From: JBBDMX01 sp040878035
GTDB taxonomy: Bacteria; Planctomycetota; Phycisphaerae; Phycisphaerales; Phycisphaeraceae
NCBI GenBank assembly: GCA_040878035.1
Contig: JBBDMX010000088.1
Coordinates: 1 to 64,000, forward strand
Length of the DNA: 64,000 bases
Direction: 5' to 3'
Both the position numbers and the translations under genes were made by a program. This document shows positions 41,212-49,305 of the stretch, one piece after another (position 1 is the stretch's first letter; every line of letters begins with the position of its first letter). Under the pieces are notes generated by a model. That model was given only the letters and a program-made list of their open reading frames with translations, searched no databases and was not told where the DNA came from.

Positions 41212-43059
41212 ATGGCGTCACCGTTCCTGCACAACACGAAGCGGCTGCTTGACTACAAGTGGCAGATGATCGTCGCCACGATCGGGCTGGCGGTCTCCAC
41301 CGTGTCGTTCGCCGGCGGCCTGGGCACCGTGCTGCTGATCCTCAAGCTGCTGCTTCAGGAGGGCCAGACGCTCAAGGACCTGGTGCGCCACGGGATGATC
41401 GAGCGGCCCGACGCATCGGCGTTCGTCCAGAGTCTGGGCCAGGCGCTCCTGCCCTACATTCCCGACGATCGCTTTGCCGGCTTCGTGCTGATCATGGTGT
41501 TCATCCTGTTGCTGACCGCCATCGGCGCCACCGGGCGGTTCCTGCACGAGGTGCTGACGATCACCGTGGCGTCGCGGGTGACCATGGTGTGGCGCGACCG
41601 CATTTACCAGCACCTGATCAAGGCCCCGGCGCTGGTCATGAGCCAGGCCGGCTACAGCGACTGGATCAACCGCCTGGTGACCGACACGCGCACGTATTCC
41701 GACGGCCTTCAGACGATCATCGGCCGGGTGCTCAGCGAGCTGCTCAAGATGATCGCCGCCGTGGTCGTCGCCCTTTTTGTGGACTGGAAGATCGCCTGTC
41801 TGGCGTTGTTCGGCGTGCCGGTGATGCTGGTGCTGTTCCGCAAGATCGGCAAGAAGATTCGCCGGGCGACCAAGGCGGCCATGAGCGAGCGCGGGCGCAT
41901 GATCGCGGCGCTCAACGAGGCGCTGGGCGGGCTGGCGGTGGTCAAGGTGCACAATGCCGAGGGCTACGAGCGGCGGCGTTTTCGCCGACTGGCCAAGTCC
42001 CTCTTCGGCGAGGAAATGGCCATGCGCACCGTCAAGGCCTACTCCTCCCCCTTCGTCGAGTTCCTTACCGTGCTGGGCTTGATCATGCTGGCGACGCTGG
42101 CGGCGTGGCTAATTATCCACCGGCACTCGGACCCTGAGCACTTCATCGCCGTGCTGGCGCTGTTGGGCGTGGCGACCAGCAGTCTCAAGCCGATCTCGGC
42201 GTTCAATGTGAACTATCACGAGGCCGCCGCCGCCGCCGATCGGCTCGCCGAGATGGAGACGCTGCCCATCGAGCAGACCGCCGAGCCCGAGCATCGCCAC
42301 CCCGCGCTGCCCCGGCATCATCGCGATGTGCGTTTCGAGAACGTGGCGTTCCAGTATCCCGGGGCCGTGCGCTTCGCCGTCGAAGAGGCGATGTTGACGG
42401 CACAGTTCGGACAGACCATCGCCATCGTCGGCGCCAACGGCTCGGGCAAGAGCTCGCTCTTGAACCTGCTGCCGCGCCTGGCGGAGCCGACGCGCGGGCG
42501 CGTGCTGGTGGACGGCATTGACATCAGTACCGTGAGCCTGCGCAGCCTGCGCCAGCAGATCGCCGTGGTCTCGCAGCACACCGTGCTTTTCCAGGCCAGC
42601 ATCGGCGACAACATCGCCTACGGGCGGCGCTACGAATCGCGCCAGCGCATCATCGCCGCGGCGCAGAGCGCCTTTGCCCACGAGTTCATCACCGCCCTGC
42701 CCAAGGGCTACGACACGCTGCTGGGCGAGGACGGCACCGGCCTGTCGGGCGGCCAGCGGCAACGCCTGTGCATCGCCCGCGCCATCCTGCGCGACCCGGC
42801 CATCCTCATCCTCGACGAGGCCACCAGCCAGATCGACGCCGACTCCGAGGCCAAGATCAACCGCGCCATGCAGAAGCTGCGCCATGGTCGCACCATTTTC
42901 ATCATCGCCCACCGCCTGAGCACGGTGGTGGAGGCGGACATGATCGTGGTCATGGACGACGGGAAAATCGTCGATCGCGGACTGCACCGCGAACTGCTGT
43001 CACGCTGCCAGATTTACCAGGTGCTGACGCAAACGCAGTTGCTGCCTCCGGCAGCGTGA
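41212..43059 (+). CDS. ABC exporter, MsbA-like lipid/peptide type
   Basis: A 615-residue half-transporter: six transmembrane helices in residues 15-320 with the coupling stretch YSDWINRLVTDTRTYSDGLQ. A nucleotide-binding domain follows. Walker A VGANGSGKSS is near 405-413, the signature GLSGGQRQR near 509, Walker B AILILDEATSQ near 533, and the H-loop IIAHRL. Homodimers of this type flip lipid A cores, lipids or peptides. The ATG at 41212 excludes a GTG inside the repeat. Not linked to other envelope genes here, so the substrate is open. Confidence 0.93.
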   Translation: MASPFLHNTKRLLDYKWQMIVATIGLAVSTVSFAGGLGTVLLILKLLLQEGQTLKDLVRHGMIERPDASAFVQSLGQALLPYIPDDRFAGFVLIMVFILLLTAIGATGRFLHEVLTITVASRVTMVWRDRIYQHLIKAPALVMSQAGYSDWINRLVTDTRTYSDGLQTIIGRVLSELLKMIAAVVVALFVDWKIACLALFGVPVMLVLFRKIGKKIRRATKAAMSERGRMIAALNEALGGLAVVKVHNAEGYERRRFRRLAKSLFGEEMAMRTVKAYSSPFVEFLTVLGLIMLATLAAWLIIHRHSDPEHFIAVLALLGVATSSLKPISAFNVNYHEAAAAADRLAEMETLPIEQTAEPEHRHPALPRHHRDVRFENVAFQYPGAVRFAVEEAMLTAQFGQTIAIVGANGSGKSSLLNLLPRLAEPTRGRVLVDGIDISTVSLRSLRQQIAVVSQHTVLFQASIGDNIAYGRRYESRQRIIAAAQSAFAHEFITALPKGYDTLLGEDGTGLSGGQRQRLCIARAILRDPAILILDEATSQIDADSEAKINRAMQKLRHGRTIFIIAHRLSTVVEADMIVVMDDGKIVDRGLHRELLSRCQIYQVLTQTQLLPPAA

Positions 43060-43071
43060 GGGGAAGGACGA

Positions 43072-43139
43072 AGTGCGAAGTGGGAAGTACGAAGTGCGAA
43101 GTATTACTTCTGACTTCGAACTTCGCACTTCGTACTTCC
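43072..43139. repeat. R7 GAAGTGC-word foldback
   Basis: GACGAAGTGCGAAGTGGGAA words (43072-43107) and CTTCGCACTTCGTACTTCC words (43118-43139) between convergent genes. It starts 12 nt after the exporter stop and ends 3 nt before the next stop on the opposite strand. Confidence 0.88.
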
Positions 43140-43141
43140 AA

Positions 43142-43822
43142 TCAATCCGCATACTCATACACCGTCACCGTCAGCGTGCGTTTCCCCCACGCCTTGGCGA
43201 TCGCGTGACTGGGCATCAGCAGGTCCAGGCGGTGGCCCTTGATGGCGCCGCCGCGGTCGAGCACCGGCACCGGCCTCCCGCCGTTGTAGCCGGGCACCGC
43301 GATGACCGTCTTCATCGGCAGCACGCGCGTGTCGGCGGCGACCAGCTTCATGCCGTTGGTGTAAATGCTCATCCCCGAGGCGGTGATCCCGTCGGCGAAC
43401 TTGCCGCAGCAGCACTTGCCCGGACAGTACGCCGTCACCACCATGGTCATGGTCCGCGCCTGTCGCAGCGGACGGTTGCCATACGCCAGCGGCCGCACCG
43501 CGCCCGCGCCGGCGGCAGGTTCGGGCGATGCCGGCACCGACGCGATGCGATTTTCGATGACCGCGGGCGACGATCGCGGCGCGGCGATCGCCAGCGTCGC
43601 CACCGGCCCATTGGCGCCAGGGACCAAGCCCGCCCCGACCGGCACTTCCACCGGCGCCACGGCACTGAGCGACACCAGGTCCGACAGGCCCGTGCGGTTC
43701 CACGCCGCCTGCGCCCCCAGCGCCACCGCCGCCACGATCACCGACCACGCCACCGCCCGCACCCCGCGATGGTGATGCAGGCCGCTTGGGCGTTGCCCAT
43801 GTGTGTCAGGCCGATCTGGCAT
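43142..43822 (-). CDS. 3D-domain (double-psi beta-barrel) protein
   Basis: A 226-residue protein with an N-terminal membrane anchor (AVAWSVIVAAVALGAQAAW) and a Pro/Ala-rich periplasmic spacer. The C-terminal 3D domain reads TMVVTAYCPGKCCCGKFADG, VAADTRVLPMKTVIAVPGYN, VPVLDRGGAIKGHRLDLLMP. The three conserved aspartates (ADT, LDRGG, LDLL) name the family, which includes MltA-like and YocH/YabE peptidoglycan hydrolases. The cluster of four cysteines is a familiar variant. It is probably a cell-wall hydrolase. Confidence 0.88.
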   Translation of the reverse strand: MPDRPDTHGQRPSGLHHHRGVRAVAWSVIVAAVALGAQAAWNRTGLSDLVSLSAVAPVEVPVGAGLVPGANGPVATLAIAAPRSSPAVIENRIASVPASPEPAAGAGAVRPLAYGNRPLRQARTMTMVVTAYCPGKCCCGKFADGITASGMSIYTNGMKLVAADTRVLPMKTVIAVPGYNGGRPVPVLDRGGAIKGHRLDLLMPSHAIAKAWGKRTLTVTVYEYAD

Positions 43823-43844
43823 AGTGATCTCGGCTCGGGGTTGA

Positions 43845-43935
43845 GGTCCGGGTTGCGGGGATCCAGGGATCCGGGGTTGCGGGGTTGCGAGGTTGCGGGA
43901 CTCCGGGGTTCCAAGTCCTGGAGGACCTTGGAAAT
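43845..43935. repeat. G-rich degenerate tandem repeat
   Basis: GGTTGCGGGG/ATCCGGGGTTGCGGGGTTGC-like units, about five irregular copies. This stretch and the foldback after it fill most of the 374-nt gap between the 3D-domain gene and the small gene at 44197. No coding signal seen. Confidence 0.7.
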
Positions 43936-44089
43936 CGCCACCGCTGCCTGCGGTTCATTTTAGGCTTGGAGTGGCCGTCCTTGGCCGGTTGGGGAGGAAT
44001 ATAACCGAAGCGGACCTGGAAGCAAGAGAATTCGACGAAAAAAACTAAAGATTCCGATGATCGCTGCCGATGGAACGGCGTTCACAGGG

Positions 44090-44220
44090 TCCGTGACAGC
44101 CGCAAACGCAGTACGCGCTGCAATCGCAGTAACCACAAACCAACACATTGTTTACGATTGCTTCCGAGTGCCCTGTGGTTCCTGCGGTTACTGTCGTCAC
44201 CGTGATTTCTGTGGTTTGGC
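44090..44220. repeat. R7-type foldback (CAGTAACCACAAACC words)
   Basis: CAGCCGCAAACGCAG ... GCAGTAACCACAAACC (44098-44141) can pair imperfectly with GTGGTTCCTGCGGTTACTG and TTTCTGTGGTTTGG (44172-44220). The right arm reaches the last codons of the small gene at 44197, so that stop also lies in a repeat. Confidence 0.6.
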
Positions 44221-44454
44221 CTCCGCCGGCTTGCCTTCCGCCGGCTTTTTGGCGGTGGCGATGCGTTGCACCTGATCGGCAGCATGCCAGACCCCCCGGC
44301 TAAAGGGCCGATGCACCGGCCGCAGGCAGACGAACGACGTGCTGTCCGTGTCCACCACGATATCCGTCACCTTGGCCGTCACATTGCCTGTCAGGGTCGC
44401 CACCGTATCCCCCTTTTGCAGGGGCCGGCCGTCGAAGTCTTTGGTTTGTTGCAT
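44197..44454 (-). CDS. Small basic hypothetical protein (85 residues)
   Basis: Reads MQQTKDFDGRPLQKGDTVAT, then NVTAKVTDIVVDTDSTSFVC and RPVHRPFSRGVWHAADQVQR, ending in a Lys/Ala/Pro tail (AKKPAEGKPAEAKPQ). The beta-rich core with GDxV and AKVxDIV suggests an SH3-like or KOW-like barrel, perhaps nucleic-acid binding. A longer frame upstream to 44931 is repeat sequence. I do not know the family. The C-terminal repeats (AEGKP/AEAKP) are a minor tandem. Confidence 0.6.
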   Translation of the reverse strand: MQQTKDFDGRPLQKGDTVATLTGNVTAKVTDIVVDTDSTSFVCLRPVHRPFSRGVWHAADQVQRIATAKKPAEGKPAEAKPQKSR

Positions 44455-44507
44455 TTTGCGTGTCGCCAATGTCGTCTCCCGCGGGCACGCCGCCCCAGCG
44501 GCCCTGC

Positions 44508-44560
44508 CGATCCTCCCGGGGTCCTGCCGGGGGTCCTGCCGGGGGTCCTCCCGGCGATCC
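44508..44560. repeat. G5N7 12-nt minisatellite
   Basis: CCGGGGTCCTGCCGGGGGTC then CTGCCGGGGGTCCTCCCGG: three units of 12 nt with G-runs of 4-5 separated by 7 nt. Same geometry as 29818-29905, here noncoding, just upstream of the small gene. Confidence 0.8.
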
Positions 44561-44607
44561 CTTGATCTTAGGCGCGCCAACCGCGTTGGGCTGGCGTTAG
44601 CGGCGAG

Positions 44608-44793
44608 AAACCTGTTACCCCCAAGACACCAAGGACACCAAGAAGAAGGGTTGAACACGAAGGCACGAAGACACGAAGGGAAGAGGAGAATGACGAATGA
44701 GACTTTCGAAAAACTGAATTGAACCACCAAGACACCTGTTCCTTCCTCTCTTAATCCGTGTTCATCCGTGTTCATCCCTGCTACTTCTTCTCT
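44608..44793. repeat. R7 mosaic (ACACCAAGG, ACACGAAGG and GAACACGG words)
   Basis: ACCCCCAAGACACCAAGGAC words, AACACGAAGGCACGAAGACA words, GAATGACGAATGAG and GTGTTCATCCGTGTTCATCC words follow one another. Here the arms do not match each other as well as at 54513, so this looks like a rearranged or partly deleted nest. It ends at the AraC gene stop. Confidence 0.78.
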
Positions 44794-44795
44794 CC

Positions 44796-45878
44796 TCACG
44801 CCCGCTCGCGGTAATCCGTGGGGCTGGCGCCGACCACGCGGTGGAAGGTGCTGGTGAAGTGGCCGTGGCTGGAGAAGCCAGTGCGTTGGGCGATGTCGCC
44901 GATGGCCACGCCACCCTGGCGCAGGAGCCACTTGGCGACCTGGAGCTGCTTCTTCTGAAGGTAGTGCTTGGGGCTGATGCCCACCTGGCGGGTGAAGAGG
45001 CGATGGAAATGGAACGGGCTGATGTGCACGATGCGCGCCACATCCGCCAGGCTGGGCGACTCGTGGAAACTGTTGTGGATGTAGGCGATGGCCTGGGCGA
45101 TGCGTTCGTCGGCGACCTTGCCCACGGCGGGCAGGTCGTCGGCGTCCAGCGGATGCATCTCGATGACCCAGTGCACAGCCGCGGGCAGGTCCGCCGCGCG
45201 CGAGCGCCGGAAGTGGGCTGCGTAACGCTGCTGATCCAGTTTCACCACCACGTCGCGCGTCTGGTTGTCCGTCAGGTCGGGAAAGCGCTGCTCGACGACG
45301 GGGTGAAATTCGGTGAGCATGGCTTTGAGCAGGTCCGCCTGGCGCAGCAGGCGGGCCTGGGTATTGAGGTCCGCCAGGATCAGCCGATTGTCGTGGCCCA
45401 GGAGCAGCCGGCTCATGCCCGGCTCCGCCGGTAGGTCATAGCGCATCTGCCAGTAGCGCAGCATCAGGCACGCCAGCTCCTGCTCCAAGGCGGAAAACTC
45501 CTGGTCGCGGGTGAGGATCATCCACCACCAGCGCTTGGGCATGGCGGCGTCGGCGACGACCACCACGATCGCATGGGCATCGCCACCCAGCCGTCGGTCC
45601 TTTTCGGTCTTGCACGGCTGGGCCGCCGAAACGCCGTCTTTGAGTGCCGCCTTGAAGAGCCGATCCTTCTGATGGTCCGAGGCAAACCAGGATCGCAGCT
45701 GCTCAAGGGTCCAGCCCTGCGCGACGAGCAATTCATCGATGATGGGCTTGGCGGAGGGCACACCCACGGCGATGGCGCGGAAGGGAATCTGCAACTGCAC
45801 CGCCGCGATAAAGCCGTGCGGCGTCTCATTCCACGGTTCCAGCCAGGCTGAGATCACGTCTACGGGAGTACGTTCCAT
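44796..45878 (-). CDS. AraC-family transcriptional regulator
   Basis: A 360-residue regulator. The C-terminal 100 residues hold the twin helix-turn-helix: SPSLADVARIVHISPFHFHR LF and VAIGDIAQRTGFSSHGHFTS with FHRVVGASPTDYR, the classic AraC ending. The N-terminal 230 residues, with RDQEFSALEQELACLMLRYW, form an unrecognised ligand or dimerisation domain. No target gene is obvious. The nearest divergent genes are the Nudix/GT2 block. Confidence 0.92.
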   Translation of the reverse strand: MERTPVDVISAWLEPWNETPHGFIAAVQLQIPFRAIAVGVPSAKPIIDELLVAQGWTLEQLRSWFASDHQKDRLFKAALKDGVSAAQPCKTEKDRRLGGDAHAIVVVVADAAMPKRWWWMILTRDQEFSALEQELACLMLRYWQMRYDLPAEPGMSRLLLGHDNRLILADLNTQARLLRQADLLKAMLTEFHPVVEQRFPDLTDNQTRDVVVKLDQQRYAAHFRRSRAADLPAAVHWVIEMHPLDADDLPAVGKVADERIAQAIAYIHNSFHESPSLADVARIVHISPFHFHRLFTRQVGISPKHYLQKKQLQVAKWLLRQGGVAIGDIAQRTGFSSHGHFTSTFHRVVGASPTDYRERA

Positions 45879-45986
45879 GGCAAAGACTCACAGACTAAGA
45901 GCCATTGAAAGGAACACGACCCCTCACGTTTTGATCATAGCGCGGTAGGACGAATTGCCAAGACACTTACGGAATATAGCGACGGG

Positions 45987-46112
45987 AAGGAGTCAGGAGC
46001 CGGGAGTCAGGAGTCAGGAGCAAAGGCAAAACCGCCCGCACCGTTGGTGCGAGGGCTAACCCCCACTGTCTCTTGACTCCTGTCTCCTGACTCCTGTTTC
46101 CTGACTTCTTCC
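45987..46112. repeat. R7 foldback (GGAGTCAGGAG words) with inner hairpin
   Basis: GGAGTCAGGAGCCGGGAGTC words (45987-46022) pair with GACTCCTGTCTCCTGACTCC words (46075-46112). The centre (46027-46068) carries its own inverted repeat CGCACCGTTGGTGCG. The right arm is translated as the C-terminal tail of the Nudix gene. Confidence 0.9.
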
Positions 46113-46628
46113 CCACACCCCCGCATCCCCCGCCGGCTGCTCGACCCGGCACCGGATCGTTCCCCCGTGACAATCCATGTGCGCCATGAAGAACTTGCCC
46201 CGATAGCGCCAGAACAGCGGCCAGATCACCTGCCGATCCGTCTCGGGAATCGGCAACGCCTCCATCGCCGCCGGCGCGTGCCATTCCAGCCGGCCCTCGT
46301 CGAAGGTCATCCGCTGCACACGCACCGCATGGGTCAACTCATAGAGGAACATGAGCCAGTGGCACTCATCCCCGTAGCCGGCCTCGGAAATGATGCCCGT
46401 CAGGTGCAACTCCGCCGGGGTGACCGTCAGCCCGACCTCCTCCTGAATCTCGCGTACGGCACAGGTCGTGGGGCTTTCGCCCATATCCTGTTCGAGCTTC
46501 CCCCCAATGGGTGAAAACAGATCGCGATTGGGTGGCTTGCGGCGATGCAAAAGCAACACGCGCCCCTGCTCGTCAAACAGGTAGCAAAGCACGGCGATCC
46601 GGTAGGGCAGCGGCGCGGTGGCGTTCAT
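46056..46628 (-). CDS. Nudix hydrolase with repeat-derived tail
   Basis: A 190-residue pyrophosphohydrolase: IAVLCYLFDEQGRVLLLHRR opens the fold, and the Nudix box reads GGKLEQDMGESP ... AVREIQEEVGLT, with a two-residue insertion after the Gly pair that is common in this subgroup. ATG 46628 is the natural start. The last 17 residues (SQETGVRRQESRDSGG) are R7 sequence, so the original stop has been overrun. Substrate unknown. Confidence 0.88.
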   Translation of the reverse strand: MNATAPLPYRIAVLCYLFDEQGRVLLLHRRKPPNRDLFSPIGGKLEQDMGESPTTCAVREIQEEVGLTVTPAELHLTGIISEAGYGDECHWLMFLYELTHAVRVQRMTFDEGRLEWHAPAAMEALPIPETDRQVIWPLFWRYRGKFFMAHMDCHGGTIRCRVEQPAGDAGVWGRSQETGVRRQESRDSGG

Positions 46629-46720
46629 GGTGCGGATGATACGCGGAACGAAGAACGAGGAAGGAAGAACGCAGAACCGTTTAGCGGGAACAGCGAAGCT
46701 GCCCACTGACCAACCCGCGG

Positions 46721-47689
46721 TCAGCGCCTCATCATCGCCCGCAACCACGCCCCGGCATTCCCCAACGACGGATACGCCGCCAGCGCCTGCCACGCGCTCC
46801 AGCGCGCCGCGGGCCGCCGGTCCTCCTTCTGGAGATACTGCGCCAATTGCCGCAGGTTCCACGCCTCGATGGCGCGGGCGCAGCGGCGCACCGAGGCGTG
46901 GGTCACCAGGGCTCGCGCGTGCTGGCAGGCATACACGCACGCCAGCCAGCGCTCGATGGGCGGCCGGCGATTGAACGCCGAATCGCGCGGCGTGACGTTG
47001 AAGCCCACCACGCAATCCGGGCGGTACAGGATCCGCCCGGCGCGATCCGCCAGGCGCAGCACCAGGTTCACGTCCTCGCAAATATCGACGCGCTCCCAGT
47101 ACAGGCCCACCTGGTCCAACAGCGATTGGGCCACCACGCAGCCGTTGGGGTGCGGGTAGTGATGCCGCATGACCGTCATCAGGTCGTCCAAGGCGACTTC
47201 GTGCACGGCTGGTTGATCGCGCACCTTGCGGCCGCGCACAAGTTGCGGCGAATCGGGAAACCAGTCGGGGATGGTGACTTGCCCGCCGTTCTCGCCGCGC
47301 ATGTTGGTGAAATAGAACTCGGCGCCGCGCTGCTGCATCGCCTCGAGGGCGACCGCCAGATGGTCGCTTTGGTTCCAGTGGTCGTCATCGTCGCAGAAAG
47401 CGATGTAGCGGCCGCGCGCGGCACGAACGCCGCGGTTACGCGCCGCCGCCGGCCCCGTGCCCGGCGCACCGGCGGCAGCCGGAGGAACAAGCCGAAACCG
47501 CGGCCCCAACCGGGCGACTAGCACGCCGTTGGCCTCCAGCGCTGCCGCGTCCGAGCCGTCGTCCACCACGATCGACTCCCACACCACCCCCTCCTGCCGC
47601 GCCACCGCCTCGAGCGTCCCGGCCAGCATCTGCGGCCGATTCCGCGTCGCGGTGACAATACTCACCAGAGGTTCTGTCGCGGTGTCCAT
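46721..47689 (-). CDS. Glycosyltransferase family 2
   Basis: A 322-residue GT-A enzyme: LVSIVTATRNRPQMLAGTLE at the start and VVDDGSDAAAL, then FCDDDDHWNQSDHL as the DXD-like metal site. DICEDVNLVLRLADRAG forms the acceptor-side block, with ED as the likely base. It would transfer a sugar to cell-surface glycan. I use the ATG at 47689; 47695 is equally possible. It lies near GT4, sterol desaturase and rfb genes, which suggests a surface-polysaccharide neighbourhood. Confidence 0.9.
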   Translation of the reverse strand: MDTATEPLVSIVTATRNRPQMLAGTLEAVARQEGVVWESIVVDDGSDAAALEANGVLVARLGPRFRLVPPAAAGAPGTGPAAARNRGVRAARGRYIAFCDDDDHWNQSDHLAVALEAMQQRGAEFYFTNMRGENGGQVTIPDWFPDSPQLVRGRKVRDQPAVHEVALDDLMTVMRHHYPHPNGCVVAQSLLDQVGLYWERVDICEDVNLVLRLADRAGRILYRPDCVVGFNVTPRDSAFNRRPPIERWLACVYACQHARALVTHASVRRCARAIEAWNLRQLAQYLQKEDRRPAARWSAWQALAAYPSLGNAGAWLRAMMRR

Positions 47690-47806
47690 AGGCATGCCCC
47701 ACGTCCCACACTCGCCCCAGAATCGGATATCCAACACTGTCAGGTAGACCGCAGGATACTGCAAATGTCAGTGGCGGCGATCGCCGAGCATGCCTGCCTC
47801 TTTTTT

Positions 47807-47902
47807 TTTGGAGCGCGGCGGCCTTGACGCCGCTTTGGCTTTTCGCGAAAGCCAAGACGGCTTGGCCGCAAGCCAAAGCGGCGTCGCTGTCCCCGCACGC
47901 CA
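47807..47902. repeat. R5 foldback upstream of the GT4 gene
   Basis: TTTGGAGCGCGGCGGCCTTG end (47807-47842) and AAGCCAAAGCGGCGTCGCTG end (47870-47902). A small inner stem GGCTTTTCGCGAAAGCC lies at 47837-47853. The first in-frame TTG of the GT4 gene falls inside it, so that start is false. Confidence 0.87.
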
Positions 47903-47937
47903 CAACGATCATCGCATGCGACAGTATCATGCCTTCC

Positions 47938-49200
47938 ATGGATCAGCCTTCGCGCGCCAGCCCCTACGTCGTGGTCTCCTCGCTGGTGGGCCCGGGCGGC
48001 GCTCCTCGGCACACCGCCGACATGATCCGCGCCCTGGTGGCCGCCGATCACCCCGTCAGCATCATCGAGACACGCAACGCCGTCCTGGCGCCCCTGCTGG
48101 CGGACCTGAACATCTCCTGCACGCACCTGCCCCTGCCGGAAGACGGCACGGCCCAATCGCTCTTTACCGCCTGGCGCCGGGCGCTGAAGCCCTACCGCGG
48201 CGCCCGCGCCCAACGCACGCACAGGCTCATCCTGCCGCGCTGTGCCGGCGGGTGTTCCCTGGCCATCCTGCTGGCGCTGCGCAGCCTGTTCCCCCGCCTC
48301 TACACCATTGAGCACACCATGCCTGATGTGCTGCACCACGGCGGCTGGCGCCCGGTGCCGGACCTCCAGCGGCGACGCTCGCTGGGTTGGCGCGGCAAGC
48401 GCTGGCTCGAGGCCCACTGCCTCCACCGCTCCATCGCCGTCTGCCAGGCGGTACGCGACGCGGTGATCCAGACCTACGCCCTGCCGGCCGACCTGGTGCG
48501 GGCCTGCCCCAACTGGGTGGACGTGGAGCGTTTTGTGCCCGACGATGAAGCGGGTCGGGCGATTCGCCGCCAGTTGGGTCTGGCGCCGGAAGCCTTCGTC
48601 GTCGGCTATCTGGGCCGGCTGTCCCGCGAGAAACGCCTGGACCTCCTGGTACGCGGCTTCGTGGCCTTCGCCGCGGCACAGCACCGACCCGTCGCGCTGT
48701 TGCTGGTCGGCAACGGCCCGCTGGAGCAGGCATTGCACAAGCTTGTCGCCCAACTCGGCGCGGGCGAATTAGTGCATTTCGTGCCCTGGATCGATAACGC
48801 CCCGGCCTGGTACAACGCCATGGACCTGCTGGCGCTCACCAGCGCCACCGAAGGCTTGCCGCTGGTGGTGCTGGAGGCCATGGCGTGCGGGCGGCTGGTG
48901 CTGGCGCCGCCGGTGGGCGGCGTGAGGGAATGCCTTGACGATCAAGTCAGCGGCTTTGTGGTGGCCATGGATCAACCGGAGCAGGTGGCTGCGGCGCTGA
49001 CGGCCATCGCGGCCTTGCCCCAGGCACGCAGAGAGGAGATTGCCGTGGCGGCGCGAGCCATCGCCTTTGCGCGCTTTCGCCCCCAGGTGGCGCTGGCGCA
49101 GCTCCTGACGGCCCTGGATGCGATCCCCGCCGCCCGCCGCGCCGCCCAAGCCCTGGCGCCAATCGACCGAAAAGTAATCCATACGGAATCTCGTGCATGA
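47938..49200 (+). CDS. Glycosyltransferase family 4 (GT-B fold)
   Basis: A 420-residue transferase. N-terminal: YVVVSSLVGPGGAPRHTADM, a glycine loop as in family 4. C-terminal domain: VGYLGRLSREKRLDLLVRGF and LLLVGNGPLEQALHKLVAQL, then LALTSATEGLPLVVLEAMAC, the EX7E donor motif. Donor and acceptor are unknown. The start at 47938 (or ATG 47929) avoids R5 repeat sequence. Confidence 0.92.
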   Translation: MDQPSRASPYVVVSSLVGPGGAPRHTADMIRALVAADHPVSIIETRNAVLAPLLADLNISCTHLPLPEDGTAQSLFTAWRRALKPYRGARAQRTHRLILPRCAGGCSLAILLALRSLFPRLYTIEHTMPDVLHHGGWRPVPDLQRRRSLGWRGKRWLEAHCLHRSIAVCQAVRDAVIQTYALPADLVRACPNWVDVERFVPDDEAGRAIRRQLGLAPEAFVVGYLGRLSREKRLDLLVRGFVAFAAAQHRPVALLLVGNGPLEQALHKLVAQLGAGELVHFVPWIDNAPAWYNAMDLLALTSATEGLPLVVLEAMACGRLVLAPPVGGVRECLDDQVSGFVVAMDQPEQVAAALTAIAALPQARREEIAVAARAIAFARFRPQVALAQLLTALDAIPAARRAAQALAPIDRKVIHTESRA

Positions 49201-49305
49201 CAGGCCACCCGGGGCTGGTTCCGGGCTCAGTGCGCCGACATGCGGAAACGGGGAACCACTAAAAATTGCTTGACATCCTGGCCTGATCCCGGAGACTGGA
49301 AGCTG

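Noticed and set aside
44455..44931. Longer N-terminus for the 85-residue protein
   Set aside because: The sequence (MNTDEHG, PSCLRAFVF, RQDPRQDPG) is R7 and minisatellite DNA.
47824..47937. TTG start for the GT4 gene
   Set aside because: It falls in an R5 foldback, and GT4 homology starts after 47938.
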